The position numbers and the translations under genes are program-made. This document shows, in pieces, positions 36,782 to 49,353 of a stretch of DNA of 64,000 nt. Below the pieces are notes generated by a model. The model searched no databases, was not told where the DNA came from, and saw only the letters and a list, made by a program, of their open reading frames with translations. Where the stretch lies: positions 123,948,754 to 124,012,753 of the forward strand of contig CP136061.1 of NCBI GenBank assembly GCA_032622095.1, written 5' to 3'. The stretch comes from Siphonodentalium dalli (lineage: Eukaryota; Mollusca; Scaphopoda; Gadilida; Siphonodentaliidae). Every line of letters starts with the position of its first letter. Position 1 is the stretch's first letter.

Positions 36782-37299
36782 CTGATAAAAATATATTTTA
36801 TAATATACGTCAAATGGAAATCAGTATATATACAATATAGGTGTCAAATAAAAAAACAAACATTTTAGTTCCAAATTAATAGACGTCGTTTCAAAATATA
36901 TGCATGCCATGTTATTTTAGATTTTATAACGAATATTTCAAACCCAATAATTTACCAACGCAAACATAAATGCCACGTTTCTTTTCAAATAAGTAAAATG
37001 AAAATCAATAGGTGTCAAATGACAGTCAATATGTCAATTCCAATATAATAGACATATATATTCAAAGGCCCACATAATTTTCGAGTCACCGATTATGTTT
37101 TGATAGTGCCTTGTTATACGGTTTTATACCACGATCGCTTATCTTACTATATAAATAAAGCCATCTGTTTAAGTTTTACAGGTGTTGATTAAACGTGCCT
37201 ACTGTTGATTAACCTTCGCAGAGTGGATTAAACTTTCTCCATACAATTTGAACGGAAAAGTGTTTATCCATCGCATTGTAAAGATCGTGACATAAACAA

Positions 37300-37441
37300 A
37301 ATATACGCATAGTGTTTCTGAATAAAAAATTTAATCCACTCGTGGGATTGGCGATTTACACCACTCGCTGAAGCTCGTGGTGTAAATCGCCAATCCCACG
37401 CGAGGATTAAATTTGTTATTCAGAAACACTATGCGTATATT
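37300..37441. repeat. Near-perfect hairpin, arms about 68 bp
   Basis: AATATACGCATAGTGTTTCTG at the left pairs with CAGAAACACTATGCGTATATT at the right. The centre is near 37371 (CACTCGCTGAAGCTCGTG). Few mismatches in the arms. Confidence 0.85.
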
Positions 37442-37742
37442 CTATATTTAATAACAATCTATGCCATAATATATGAATAAAATACTATAATTCATCACCA
37501 TTTGAAACGTCTGTGTCTCAGAAGATGCCCATACAGAAATATAAATGTTATTACCCCGCCATTGAAAATAATACATTTTTTCAATACAATCCAGATGAAA
37601 CTTAAGCACAAAAACAAGGCAGTAACTAAAAAAACAAAAACATGTTCACAGTTTATTACACCGTATAAGTTAATAATACAATGTTTTGGAGCTTCCTCTT
37701 TCAAATGGTATATAATACGGCGTATATTTTATATATAGAGGA

Positions 37743-37887
37743 TCTACAACGAGTCCCCAGTTTATAGCGAAATTTACAAAACGAGTCCAGTAAATTAGGT
37801 CTGGACCGAGCCTTTGGCGAGGTACAGACCTAATTTACCGGACGAGTTTTGTAAATTCCGCTATAAACTGGGGACGAGTGGTAGATT
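37743..37887. repeat. Near-perfect hairpin, arms about 65 bp
   Basis: ACGAGTCCCCAGTTTATAGC pairs with GCTATAAACTGGGGACGAGT. The centre lies near 37815 (GAGCCTTTGGCGAGG). Same general build as the hairpin 300 bp upstream but a different sequence. Confidence 0.85.
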
Positions 37888-38380
37888 CTATGTATTACAT
37901 GATCCAAAACCTCGACAAAACATACATAAATCAACAAATGGGACGATAAACTAACATCGGCTTCTATACGGCATGCGATGACGTTTCACGTAACTATGCG
38001 TTGTTTGTCCGCGTAAAGAAATAGTCCCAGATAAATAAAGACTCTTTGGCGTATTTAAAGGCGTATATTTAATGACATCACTTTTCAAACTCTTCATTCA
38101 TTATAGCTTGTTGGAAAAATATTGGAAGCCATAGTATTTTGAGACATAGCGTACGGAATGTAAATAGACGACAAACCGGATGTCAAAGGTTACCTGGCAC
38201 TATTTCCTGTTATTAAACGAACGTTTAATATCAGAATTTATAGAATGGGTTTATTGAATAGAATAAGGGTAGGATCATGTAATAAAACGTGATCTGGGGG
38301 TTCGAAAATTAAGTGGGCCTTTAATGTCATTTCATTTTCAATATTCATCTATCGAAACTTTTTTTAGATGTTCGGTTTAG

Positions 38381-38908
38381 TTAAAGGTGGATTATCTCTT
38401 TGTAAACATGTATTATATAGTTACCGGGGTATAAAATATTAGATCTGAATCGAAGACTCCTGTCCAGAAATGCTTCTATCGATTAATATTAATTTTATTT
38501 CGAATATTTTCTGGTCTAAAAAGGTGTGTTTGTTCAGCTAACGAACAATATTGGTTACTGTTAACAGAGACCAGAAATTATATTGTGCAATTTTGTCACA
38601 AATAAACGTTAATTATACTCATTATCGCTTATATCTGTGGAACAAAACAGTAGAAACAACCAATCTGTGACATTTGACATTCGTTGCGTAGCCGTAGGAA
38701 CAGCCCAGTGCTCTATATCGCAATACGGTCTCATCCGAATGGTCGGTTCTAAAAATAGTAACATAAATGGGCCCGATTTAATATTCGAAATAAAATCAAT
38801 ATTAATTGATAGAAGCTTTTCCGGACATAGGTCTTCAGTTCATATCTATTATTTTATACCCACGCAACTATTTACAAAATTTTATTTAAAGAGATAATCC
38901 ATCTTTAA
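38381..38908 (+). mobile_element. TTAA MITE family 1, full copy
   Basis: 528 bp from TTAAAGGTGGATTATCTC to GAGATAATCCATCTTTAA, the same length as the copy at 15333-15860. It lies in the lectin-gene intron in reverse orientation to the gene. Confidence 0.85.
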
Positions 38909-40721
38909 CTATTGAGTCAGAAAACAACAGTAAAACCGAATTCAAAGTTTGGTTTATAATTAGTTTTCGAAATTCTTTTTAAAATTTCGTGACATCTGTA
39001 AAATTGTGTTTCGTACATTGGTTATAATATATACAATGAAGTTTTTCCCCATTGATTTCCTTTTCACACACTTGATGTGTAGACTATTAATTCGCTCTTC
39101 GATATATTTTGATTGTTATTTGACACCTATTTATTTTTGAAAAGATGTCTAAAGTCTATTGATTTATCATTAACTTAAGTTTTCCAAAAATCTACACAAT
39201 AAGTTTGGATGGATGTTTTTTATTGAAAAGAAACGTGAGATTTATTTTTGCTTTGGTCAGTTAATTGTTTTCAAATATTCGTTTTAAAATCGAAAACCAC
39301 ATAACGCACCGATTTAGAAATGTCTATTAATTTGGAATTTACATATCGGTTGTTATTTGACACTTATTGATTTCCATTTGACTTTTTTGTAAATGTGAAC
39401 ATTCAATGAGACAGAAAAACGATTGCTGATTATAAATAAAGAAGAAATACTGCACTATACAGTGGGGGGGGGGGCGATTTAAATCAATATTTCAGGAAAG
39501 TATGTTTTATTTTGCATCTGGCATTTCGGGACCCACCACCCACAATCAGCAAACAATTATTTTTGAGAAGATTTACCAGGCTGCAATTGGAAATATTATT
39601 TTACAAATGGCTTATGTCTGCATACCACTCTTGTTATATAGTCTTCTGCGTTCAGCAACTACTATTATACCAAAAGACAAACACTCGGCTAATTTGGTGT
39701 TGTATGAGTAACACAGTTAGTCATCTGAGATGATAATTCACTGATTGGCTCGATGCACCGATGGTAGTGATTTTCTGGCCACTGATAGTCACATTAATGT
39801 TTGTGGCATTTTCGCGCTCTTTTTCCATGCACACAATAATGATCTAGGCTTAAAGGTCTTAGCTAAATCGGGAAAAGTATATTTATTTAAGTTTTAGATT
39901 TCATGTTAAGTTTTATTAAGAGACATCTAGTTTATCTTAAATCATTTTACATTTTACAAGCTTTGATTTTTGTATTTAAGGTTGAAGTTTCTATTCTCAA
40001 TGTTGTTTCATAAGTTCATCAAGAAAACAACTCAATTGATGTCAGTTATATATACATTTTCTGAATTGTTTTATTTTCAAGATTGTTGAAGTTTCCACAC
40101 TGGTCTCCAGTCTATTTGTATTCATTATTTTGATAACAATATTTGTTTCCAGATCTGACTATGTTTTTTCTAAATGTTAAACAAGGGTTCATTTCGAAGG
40201 TTGTCGGGAAGGAAGTTATTCACCTTACCGTCCAATATATGCAACATGCCATAGCTGAATGGTTTATTCACTAAGGCTTATATGAAGACACAGTAACATA
40301 GCCTATGTCTTGGATTTAAAGACTCCAGTAAACAAAATTACAAGAGGGTGTAACAATGTGTTCTTGGCAGTTTAGACCACCCACCCAATGCGGCATACAG
40401 TCTTGCAAATGTTTTACACCCTCACTATACTGTTTTTTCCGCGTTCATAGCACCGCACTTTCTGTAATGATTCAGAGATATAAAATAATGATTTTGAGTT
40501 AGAGAGACCTCGAACTGGAACAGAAAATTTTGCCATTATTATAACATTTTCGACTCAAAATCGATCTTTAAAAAATTAAAGGCATGGGACGTGTAAATCA
40601 CTTGAAAGCGCATGCGACGTCTATTATTGCCGACTGTAGTGTACTTATTTTACAGTCTTGTAAAATACACGTGCAGAAATTTGTATAGTATTGGCCCCTG
40701 GATCGCGAGACGAAGCCCTAC

Positions 40722-41016
40722 CGTTTGGTCTGACGTAAACCGAATTCGGAGTATTTCCTATCAAGCTGGCCGACGTCCTACACACATGTTGCTCTTCATC
40801 GTAGCTCATGGTAAGGCATTCTGAATCAGGACCGCACAATGAGGCACATTCGCCAACAGAGTGTACAGCACCAAAGCTTTGCCCAGCACGACACGTTCCT
40901 GGTGTTGATATCAAATTAAACTTATGAAAATGAACCGCAGGCTCCACTTCAAAAAACGATGTCGAACAGAGAATTGTCAGCAACAATCCTGACGCTGTTT
41001 CCAGTCGAACCGCCAT
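40722..41016 (-). CDS. Exon 1 of a secreted PAN/apple plus C-type-lectin protein
   Basis: The ATG at 41016 opens a signal peptide: a short N-terminal stretch with one Arg, then ASGLLLTILCSTSFF at residues 8-22. A PAN/apple domain follows with Cys at 42, 57, 61, 67 and 79 in the order TCRAGQSFG, GECASLC, ECLTMSYDE and HVCRTS. PAN domains bind proteins or sugars in extracellular proteins. The coding exon ends at 40722 (ACG|GTAGGG donor), in phase 1 after residue 98. The exon at 36608-36781 continues in frame with a lectin domain. Secreted PAN plus CTLD proteins are common in lophotrochozoans and often tied to immunity or mucus, but that role is an inference here. Reading on past the donor keeps an open frame for 25 more residues without any domain signal. 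Later exons are missing, so the gene is partial. Confidence 0.75.
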
Positions 41017-41298
41017 TGTGACAGTCTGAGAACAGACTGAAACACCCAGAGATATGCTTCGGATACAAACGGCTTGGCTAATAGCTTATCCGTAATCAAT
41101 TTTTCCAATGTGTGTTAAGTCCCAATAGAGCAGATCCGTCATGAACTATGGATGTTGAACACAGTCGTTTGACTGGAATTTGGAGAACATTGTCAGCACA
41201 ATATAACGATCAATTGGCGGAACATTTTACGCGATGTGGCTCAATGAACATGCCATTTCCCAAGCGATTTAGCATGTTGATAATCAAGTCTTATATAT

Positions 41299-42640
41299 GA
41301 TACGATACGATACGATACGATTTATTTGCATAAACACCAATAAAACGATACAAATAGTAATAAAACAATAAACAATTAATAAACAATTACATGTGAACAT
41401 GGCATGTCTAGCTATATGTATTTTATTGTGTGATGGCAAGCATAATATTCATTCAGAGCGCTTATCAAAGAAGCGCCGGACCACGTTGCTGATTTTGCTG
41501 CTTATTTCAGGGTTATCATTTTTCATTACAAGATTAAATTTCTGATCGTTTGACATACTTGTAAAATAGCTGTGATATCTACCAACAATTTGGAAAAGTT
41601 CATTTCTGAGATCGCAATAGTGTGGACATTCCATAATGAAATGATACTCATTTTCTATATCCGAACCTGTCCTGCATTTAAGGCACAGTCTCTTCCCCTC
41701 CTTAATTATAGGCTGATGATGTCTACCTTTTTCAATAGCGAGTTTGTGATCACTAACACGGAGTTTTGTATAACTGATCCTATGTTTTAAAGATGTTGTG
41801 TTTATTAAGTAAGTCTCTAAGATATAATCATTTTTAAACAATATATATGTTCTGAGTTTATTTTTATGGCCATCTCGTTTTGAGTCATCAAATATAGATC
41901 TCTTGAATTCTTTCACATGTTCTTCCTGGAGCTTACACTTGAGATTTCTAATGATACTATATGTTTGGTTATTTAATGGAACCTGTATATTTTTACAGCC
42001 AAATGCGTTTATCGTCCTGAATAAAGAGTTGCATTTGGCTTTCCTCATCACATGTTCAGAGACGACTGATGCCATTAGTTTGTTTTTAGATACATTTGAT
42101 AATTTTGCACCTTAGTTAGCCATTCTGCATAATATTTCGACGGAACATGGATATCTACCGAGCTCTGCTCTCACTGCATGATTTGGAGAGTACTTACCTA
42201 CTCCCAATATATGCTTACAATAAGTAGTGTGTAACTTTTCGCAACTCAAACTATACTGGTTACTTCGTGATGTACCACATCCCCATACTTCACATCCGTA
42301 TAATATGATTGGTTTGATCAATCTGTCAAATAATTTCAACAAGATATTTACTGAAGGATATGCTGTTGCCCTGAATGCATTCAAAAGTGAGTACATGGCT
42401 TTCTGACCTTTTTGAAAAAGAGCCTCTTGTGCTTTGGAAAACTTCCCATCATCTGAAAATTTTATTCCCAGATATGAATAATCTCTAACATTCTCAATTT
42501 GACTACTATTTATACTGAATACTGAATGTGTGATGTTGTCAACGAACAAAATAAGGAATGTTTGGTTCCATAATTTGTCCTCAGTGAAGAACCAAATGAA
42601 GTACCATGTTACAATTACAAACTGTCCGGTGGCGGAACCA
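41299..42640 (-). pseudogene. LINE 3' relic with (CGTAT)n tail
   Basis: The minus-strand frame from about 42549 shows the post-RT segment YLGIKFSDDG, LIKPIILYGCEVWG and HTTYCKHILGVGK, typical of invertebrate LINEs. It is interrupted by one TAA at 42112 (after CRMAN) and resumes in the same frame to 41449. The C-terminal knuckle is CLKCRTGSDIENEYHFIMEC (C-x2-C ... H-x4-C). About 150 bp further the tail is AATAAA followed by CGTAT repeats (41299-41325 as ATACG on the plus strand). The RT domain is missing, so it is 5'-truncated and dead, but only one stop has accumulated. Confidence 0.85.
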
Positions 42641-42641
42641 A

Positions 42642-43188
42642 TTAAAGATGGATTATCTCTTTAAAGATGGATTATCTCTTTAAATAACAAATTTTAAATA
42701 GTTGCGTGGGTATAAAATAATAGATATGAACTGAAGACCTATGTCCGGAAAAGCTTCTATCAATTAATATTGATTTTATTACGAATATTAAATCGGGCCC
42801 GTTTATGTTACTATTTTTAGAACCGACCATTCGGATGAGACCGTATTGCGATATAGAGCACTGGGCTGTTCCTACGGCTACACAACGAATGTCAAATGTC
42901 ACAGAGTGGTTGTTTGTATTGTTTTGTTTCACAGATATAAGCGATAATGAGTATAATTAACGTTTATTTGTGACAAAATTGCACAATATAATTTCTGGTC
43001 TCTGTTAACAGTAACCACTATTGTTCGTTAGCTGAACAAACACACCTTTTTAGACCAGAAAATATTCGAAATAAAATTAATATTAATCAATAGAAGCATT
43101 TCCGGACAGGAGTCTTCGATTCAAATCTAATATTTTATACCCCGGTAACTATATAATACATGTTTACAAAGAGATAATCCACCTTTAA
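42642..43188 (-). mobile_element. TTAA MITE family 1, full copy with doubled tip
   Basis: The right end is TTAA at 43185. At the left end the 19-bp tip AAAGATGGATTATCTCTTT occurs twice in tandem (42644 and 42663). The interior is almost identical to 15333-15860 on the opposite strand. Confidence 0.85.
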
Positions 43189-43195
43189 GCTATTT

Positions 43196-43379
43196 GGTTC
43201 TTCGCAAGAACCAGTTGGTTCCAAACCAATGTTCTTGGTTCTTCACGAAGAACCTAATAATTTTGGGCAAATTTCCTTTATTCTTCGCGAGGAACCTAAT
43301 TATTCGGGTCACTTCCAAAAACCAAATACCCCAATTTGGTTCTCCTTGAAGAAACCATCTGGTTCTTCGTGGAGAAACG
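43196..43379. repeat. Cluster of five GGTTCTTCGCGAAGAACC-like palindromes
   Basis: Palindromes lie at 43196-43212, 43237-43254, 43280-43296, 43338-43356 and 43361-43379. Each holds TTC-NN-GAA or a close variant. The best is GGTTCTTCACGAAGAACC. Spacing is irregular (23-58 bp). Confidence 0.75.
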
Positions 43380-43399
43380 GTTGGTAAATACATAGGGTC

Positions 43400-44442
43400 A
43401 TTTGGTTGGTGTTTTAATTGCCAATAATCTTACATAGTGATTTCTGCTATTTTGATGACCTAATTAACTTCTGTTGAGTCGGCGAGTTCTCTGGTGCTTT
43501 GACATCCCAGTCTGCCAAGAATTACCTCTCTGTTTTGCTATGAAACCCGAAGAGTCATGCAGTGAGGATTTTGAGAGAAAATTAAACGGACAAATTATAT
43601 TTGATATGGCTTATTTTCAAAGTATCTTTCCTGTTGCTTATTTTCCTGAATTTCCGGTGAAATAACACACCCGTATTTTTACAATAATTAATTGAGTGTC
43701 AATATGTGCAAAATTTGACAAAAATCAGATTAAATAAGGGTGAAAAAAGACTGTTCTAAATCGCGGTCATGTGACATATTTTCAGGTTGCCACCTGTTGT
43801 TATTGCTGTAACACATGCCAAAATTGAGGTCATAAATCAATGCGAAAATTGGCGTACGTCTAGTAGACCTGAAGTTTTGCTATTACTGAAGCCCAAACCT
43901 AGCTGACGAATCTAAAATACATGGTACACGAACACATGTAGGTGGTTTTGGTAACTAATGAGTGGGCTCCGAGTGCAAGGTGATACTTAATTCATTATTT
44001 GCAAATATGTTTGTTATATATTTATATTGTTGACACGTGGATGGTTTATGAGTAATGTATATATAGCCGTTTGTGACTGCTGGTCAGCAGGGCCTATATC
44101 AGTACACGCTCTTTGACTGGAATATATGGACTAGCAGAAATATTAAGAATGGAGAAAACCTTGTTACCCACTGCCTGAAGTACATGTAATATTGTTTGAA
44201 ACTGGAATTAAAGATTTTCTTGTGCCTCTATAACGAAATGGTACAATGTAAGTTACAAAACTAATCCAACTCGATAACTACACAGCTCAGCTACACATAT
44301 ATACATATATATGTATCCAAACTGGTGATGCTTACGGTGTTTGTTAGTGACTAATAGAGACATAATTGCAGCTGAAATTTAAATATAGCGGTATATTGTA
44401 CAATTATTTTATTCTCGAAGCTTCCATTCATCATCCAAGATT
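43400..44442. other. Stretch without recognised gene
   Basis: AT-rich; the 63-codon ORF at 43474-43665 matches nothing I recognise. Confidence 0.35.
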
Positions 44443-44945
44443 GCAGGACACGCTGGGACAATAGCTACCATTCTCCATAGTTCGGCCGCCATTTTGAGCC
44501 AATGTAACAAGTTTGGCTCCATTGAGTTGATAAATGTATAGCTAATGGTATGCCTCACTGATATTACACAGTTCTGATCAATTATTGTTGAAAAATGACT
44601 AGAATCCCAATGGTGATTTTTTATGAAATTTTATAACGCGTTCTGTAAAATCAATTTTTTGAGGAATCGGAAGGGGCTGGGATCCCAAATAATGGCATAT
44701 GGCATTGCTCCAATGATCAGTTAACATGAACAATACAAAATAAAGTCACCGTTCTCAACCGGTTACAAACAGCAGAAACTGATCGAGAAGATATTGGTGA
44801 GAAACGTCATTTTCCAATTCCGGTAGCATTTGGGCAGCCATCTTGGGCGGGGAGTTCCAATTTTGCCCTAAAAGGTGTCATTATGTCTTAGGTTCACAAA
44901 CATATATACATTCGACAAGATGTTCTCGCCATAATTTGTCTCTTA
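44443..44945 (+). repeat. Interspersed repeat, copy 2
   Basis: Same element as 252-800, same orientation, with substantial divergence. It starts at GATTGCAGGACACGCTGGGA. Confidence 0.75.
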
Positions 44946-45242
44946 CTTAATGCCTCGTCGGAAAAAAACAGCGGCCACGATGAACACCATCTTGCCTGGT
45001 GTCTACACGGTCACTGTTTTTTCGTGTTAACATTACTTAAAAGTTGAGGGACACAATAAGGAATAAAATGAGTCGGGTGAAGTTAAATCCCGGGGTGCAG
45101 GGTACCATATCAGCTCCCGGACTATGTGTCTGTTGACATAACTCCACGATTATAGTTCACAAGAATGGCATGTTCCAATGCAATTGATTAAACCAGGGCA
45201 AGCATGGAACTCGTTGAAATCGACTGGGGGCGATGAGTTCAA

Positions 45243-47224
45243 ATGCCTTATATATACTCCACCGGATTTCGTTTCACTACAAAATTACCCGACCATATAA
45301 AACTACACATTCCACACAATTGTTCCCATGATGATTCGACAAGCATCGAATTCAGATCCCATACTGGAGAGCGAGTTTTCGTGACGATCTTGGCTGGAGG
45401 AGCTAAAGTTATAATATGGATATCTTGCAATGACTGGCGCTTTTTGTAAGCCAATATTAACACACATTACGCGAAAAGCGAAACCAATCTGACAATCCCA
45501 TGTGGCCCACGTGCACAATATAATACACCGTTACCCATGCCGACAATGAACGAGAACGTCGGTGTAGATGTGACGATTGAACATTTAAACGAGAAACCGG
45601 TAAATCACCCCCTTTCAGAACAAAGTTCAATTCTTGCCAGAAAGACAGGAATATCATACACCGCTGTCCGATTGCAAAACATGTGTCAGCATTGAAAATA
45701 ATGCAAATGTTATACCACCCTTGGAATAGACAAAATAGGAAAGGAGCTTTATGGAATTTATTGCCGAATTATGGAAGCGTATATGAACCTGGATATATAT
45801 ATATGTTAAATGTTAAGAAATGTGCAACACCCGAGTGGCATGCCTACGATGTACAAAGAGATGTTTTCCGATGCACGCGTTGTCGAAGAAGGATGGTTCT
45901 CGTGGTGCAACATTCCCGGCAGCACATGGACGCCCATGTCGACAAATCTCAATCGATAAGTGCCACGTTCCTCTCCCATTTACACAGATAAGTTGGAGTA
46001 TCTCTGATGCCCCAAGACAAGGTGCGGCCGTTAGTGCGATTGCTCGAGATAAAAAGGACTCAAAAGCGAACTCAGATTATGAAAACAACATGCTCCGTCC
46101 CCGCGAAATCTACATGTACTCCAACAGCAACTGGATCGGCCCGTGGAAACTATAAACGTAAGAGGAAGTTGAAACGTGAGAAATGTCTCAGTGAAATATG
46201 TGGGAGACTATTTGATAGCATGGAACGTCTAGCGGAAATTCAGAAGCACCACATCGGTCTATTTATTTGCGATGTATGTCAGCACGAATTTCGTCTCTAT
46301 TCAGATTTCCAGAATCACCGACTTGTCTATCCTCGGCCCCGCACCAGTTAACCTTGTAACGAATGCGATAAACAATTTTCTTCTAAGACATCTCTAGTTG
46401 GACACATACGAATACATACAAACATAAGACCACACGGTTGTGACTATTACGAATATTCGGCAACAACACTTGGATGTTTAAGGAAAGATCTAGAAACACA
46501 TAAGCCAAGGACGCATTGTTGTTCCATTTGTGACAAGCGTTTCCCCGACACAACTTCGACTCCGAGCTCACGGGGTTCTTCACACATACGTTCGACCATA
46601 TGCATGTGACCTATGTGATCGGTCTTTTGAAACGAAAAAAAGTCATTCCTCACACACAATATCACGCAATATAGGACGGTTCGCGTGTAACCAATACCAT
46701 AAAATATTCAACGTCCTCTGTAACCTCGTTCGGCATCAAAAGAGGGCTCACAGTCTGGAGCGATTTGATCGATCGTTTCATTGTGATGTATGCGGTAAAT
46801 GCTTCTCTACTAACTGGGCTCTAACTGAACATATTCGCTTGCATACTGGGGAGAAGCCGTACGGATGTGAGAAATGTTATAAAAGCTTCAGAAACTTGGC
46901 TCAGATGAAGAAACACATCGAGCGGCATATTGTTAATGGAAAAAAAATCAACGTTCTAATGATCAAATCATGGCGGTATGTGACATCTGCGGTAAGGTTT
47001 ACCACAAAAAAGAGGGCTTGGTATGCATACGAGGTTTGTACATTCCGGATCCAAGAGTTCCATGATATATATATACAAGACACAATGTGGCATTTGTTAT
47101 AAGTATATCAATTGTTATGGAATGTCTGCACACAGGATGCGCCATATCTTCCCACACGCTCGATATCAGTGTGAAATATGTGGAAAGTTTTTCACACATC
47201 GATCGAATTTGAAGAAACAGGCCA
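45243..47224 (+). pseudogene. C2H2 zinc-finger gene relic, about ten fingers
   Basis: The clearest run is in the frame of 46530-46950: RPYACDLCDRSFE, RFACNQYHKIF, FHCDVCGKCFSTNWALTEHI, then HTGEKPYGCEKCYKSF. Earlier fingers are in other frames: FICDVCQHEFRLYSDFQNH, then a TAA, then CNECDKQFSSKTSLVGHIRI and CCSICDKRFP. Later ones are CDICGKVYHKKEGL and CEICGKFFTHRSNL. Weaker traces start near 45243 (HTGERVF) and 45820. At least four frameshifts and one stop break it. Fingers are more varied than in a homogenised tandem array, so this was an ordinary poly-C2H2 DNA-binding gene, now dead. A LINE relic abuts it at about 47225. Confidence 0.75.
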
Positions 47225-47987
47225 CAGATGTTATGGTTTCTGAAGTGCATACTCAATTTGAAGACCACAACACCATCAGTAATGGTCTACGGTGAAACTG
47301 GATTGTTCCCCATAGAGACACGAATCAAGCAACGAATTATCAATTTTTGGTCCAAACTGATGATGGGTAAACAAACAAAGATATGTGTTATGCTTTATTG
47401 TAGCCTATATAGTAGTAAAAGCCGTACAACTAATCAAAGGCGTGGGCGCATGGACTGGATAACCAGGGTGAAAAATATTTTTAATGATTTAGGAATGGGA
47501 TCAATTTTCTTCTCACAATATGTCAACCTGAACTGGTTAAACAGCACAGTAAAGCAGAGAACGCGTGATATTTATCTTCAGGAATGGTATGGCGCATTCA
47601 GTTCTTCTAAGTTCCGTTTTTATCGATTAATTAAAGAGCATCACACGCAAGAACACTATCTTACATACTTGAAAAAGCGAGAAGTCGTAGCTTTAATACG
47701 TTTCAGAACACGAAATCATAGGTTGCCGGTTGAAGTCGGAGATTGGAAGGGAATAGACCTAGACCAAAGGCAATGTAATTTGTGTAACAGATCTGTTTGA
47801 AATGAATATCATTTCTTATTGACTTGCCAAAAATTATCACACATACGTCAAAAGTTCATAGCTAGTTATTACTACACAAACCCGACCTTGGAAAAAATGC
47901 GACAACTTATATCCATCCAGAACAAGTCAGTAGTGCGAAATATCTGTAGATTTTTGATAGAGGCGAAAGATATCTTATATATATAGA
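47225..47987 (+). pseudogene. LINE 3' relic
   Basis: The plus-strand frame shows VYGETGLFPIETRIKQRIIN, RFRTRNHRLPVEVGDW and CNLCNRSV, then TGA (47798-47800, probably from TGG) and NEYHFLLTCQKL in the same frame, giving the C-x2-C ... H-x4-C knuckle. The end is near 47985. It resembles the relic at 10263-10670. The 5' part including RT is lost, and it begins inside the zinc-finger relic, suggesting insertion there. Confidence 0.8.
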
Positions 47988-48982
47988 ATGATAGGATTAC
48001 TTTATATTTGCAGATACATCCCCATGATTGTCATTTATACGTATATCTCCACGCATATGCCCCTATCACCCCCCCCCCAAGTTTACAGAGCAGCATGGCT
48101 AGTGGGCCACTGAGTCAGGTTGACCCATGCACTGGCGGCGAACCAACCATGCACTTCATATGGTTGGTTTCGCAGAAGCTCCTCCTGGACCCCCTTAAAT
48201 CGGGAGTATAGTAGGTATATACGGAGCGCAAAATCACACTTATCTGGGTGTAACCCAGAATACCCGACACTCCTGGTCCGAAAGTATCGATATGCATGTT
48301 AACTATATGCTATTTAACTCAAATATCTACATTCCTTCATGGATGTGTGGACCGGTCGTCGGTGGCGGATGAGTTCCGGGACTCCGCATGTACTGGACAA
48401 TTGTCCATGCATGGGTAGGTCCGGGATATCGGCCGACGCCGACGCCATGTTTCGCACATCTGTGGGGAATGCTAGTAATCAGCGCAAATACATAAATTAT
48501 ACATATTAATCCATATTATTTAATATATTCTATTAATTTATAGCTATTATACCGTTTATACTCGAAGTCGAGAGATATTTTGTCCACAAGGACCGACGCA
48601 TGCAATTGTTTATATTTGGACCGACCCCCCCACCTCTATTATGTTGTTCTATAAGTGTATATACATGTCATAATTATCCTTCAAAGTTCGTTGAAATGAT
48701 TGTAATGATTCAATGATTGTTTAGTTAAATGTGAACCAGGGGTCGGTCTGTCTATATATGTACTTTCTTTATGTCATACAATGTATGATTTATAAGAAAT
48801 AAACTATTGACATATAAAAAAAAGTATATATGTATTTATTACAACTGCGCGTATTTCAAAGGTTATCTTTTATAAAATTGTTCAATCGACGTGGTTGTAA
48901 TCAAGTTGTGCTGATTCTTTAAATTGACACACAGTTTTGCCTTTAAAAAGTAAAACATATTCTATTTGGTAATTTTTTTTAT
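47988..48982. other. Possible LINE 3' tail and spacer
   Basis: No gene is seen. AAATAAACTATTGACATATAAAAAAAAG near 48797-48826 looks like a polyadenylation signal followed by an A-tail. It may mark the true 3' end of the LINE relic just upstream or of another retroposed RNA. Confidence 0.4.
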
Positions 48983-49353
48983 TTAAAGATGGATTATCTC
49001 TTTAAATAACAAATTTGAAATAGTTGCGTGGGTATAAAATAATAAATATGAACAGAAGACCCCTGTCCGGAAAGGCTTCTATCAATTAATATTGATTTTA
49101 TTTCGAATATTTTATTGGGCTCGTTTATTTGCCTATTTTTAGAACAGACCATTCGGGTGATACCATATAGCGATATAGATCATTGGGCTGTTCCTATGGC
49201 TACGTACCGAACGTCAAATGTCCCAGATTGATTGGTTGTATTGTTTTATTCCATAGTTATAAGCGATAATGAGTATAATTAACCGTTATATGTGACAAAA
49301 TTACACAATACAATTTCGGGTCTCTGTTAACAGTAACCACTATTGTTCGTTAA
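48983..49353 (-). mobile_element. TTAA MITE family 1, truncated copy
   Basis: It starts TTAAAGATGGATTATCTC and follows the family consensus for 370 bp. It stops at ATTGTTCGTTA, where a different TTAA element begins. The remaining 155 bp or so are absent on the far side of that element. Confidence 0.85.

Larger units (their letters stand above)
37072..38324. mobile_element. Probable TTAA element with two internal hairpins
   Basis: The left end reads TCAAAGGCCCACATAATTTTCGA and the right end is its near complement, closing TCGAAAATTAAGTGGGCCTTTAA. The left TTAA has decayed to TCAA. Length is 1,253 bp, with no transposase. Two long palindromes lie inside. Confidence 0.6.
36782..40721 (-). other. 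Intron 1 of the PAN/C-type-lectin gene
   Basis: This is 3,940 bp between donor GTAGGG (minus, 40721 downward) and acceptor TTTATCAG. It contains a putative TTAA element with two hairpins (37072-38324), a family 1 MITE (38381-38908) and a G run near 39464. An additional small exon cannot be excluded, but a phase 1 to phase 1 join across it already works. Confidence 0.6.
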
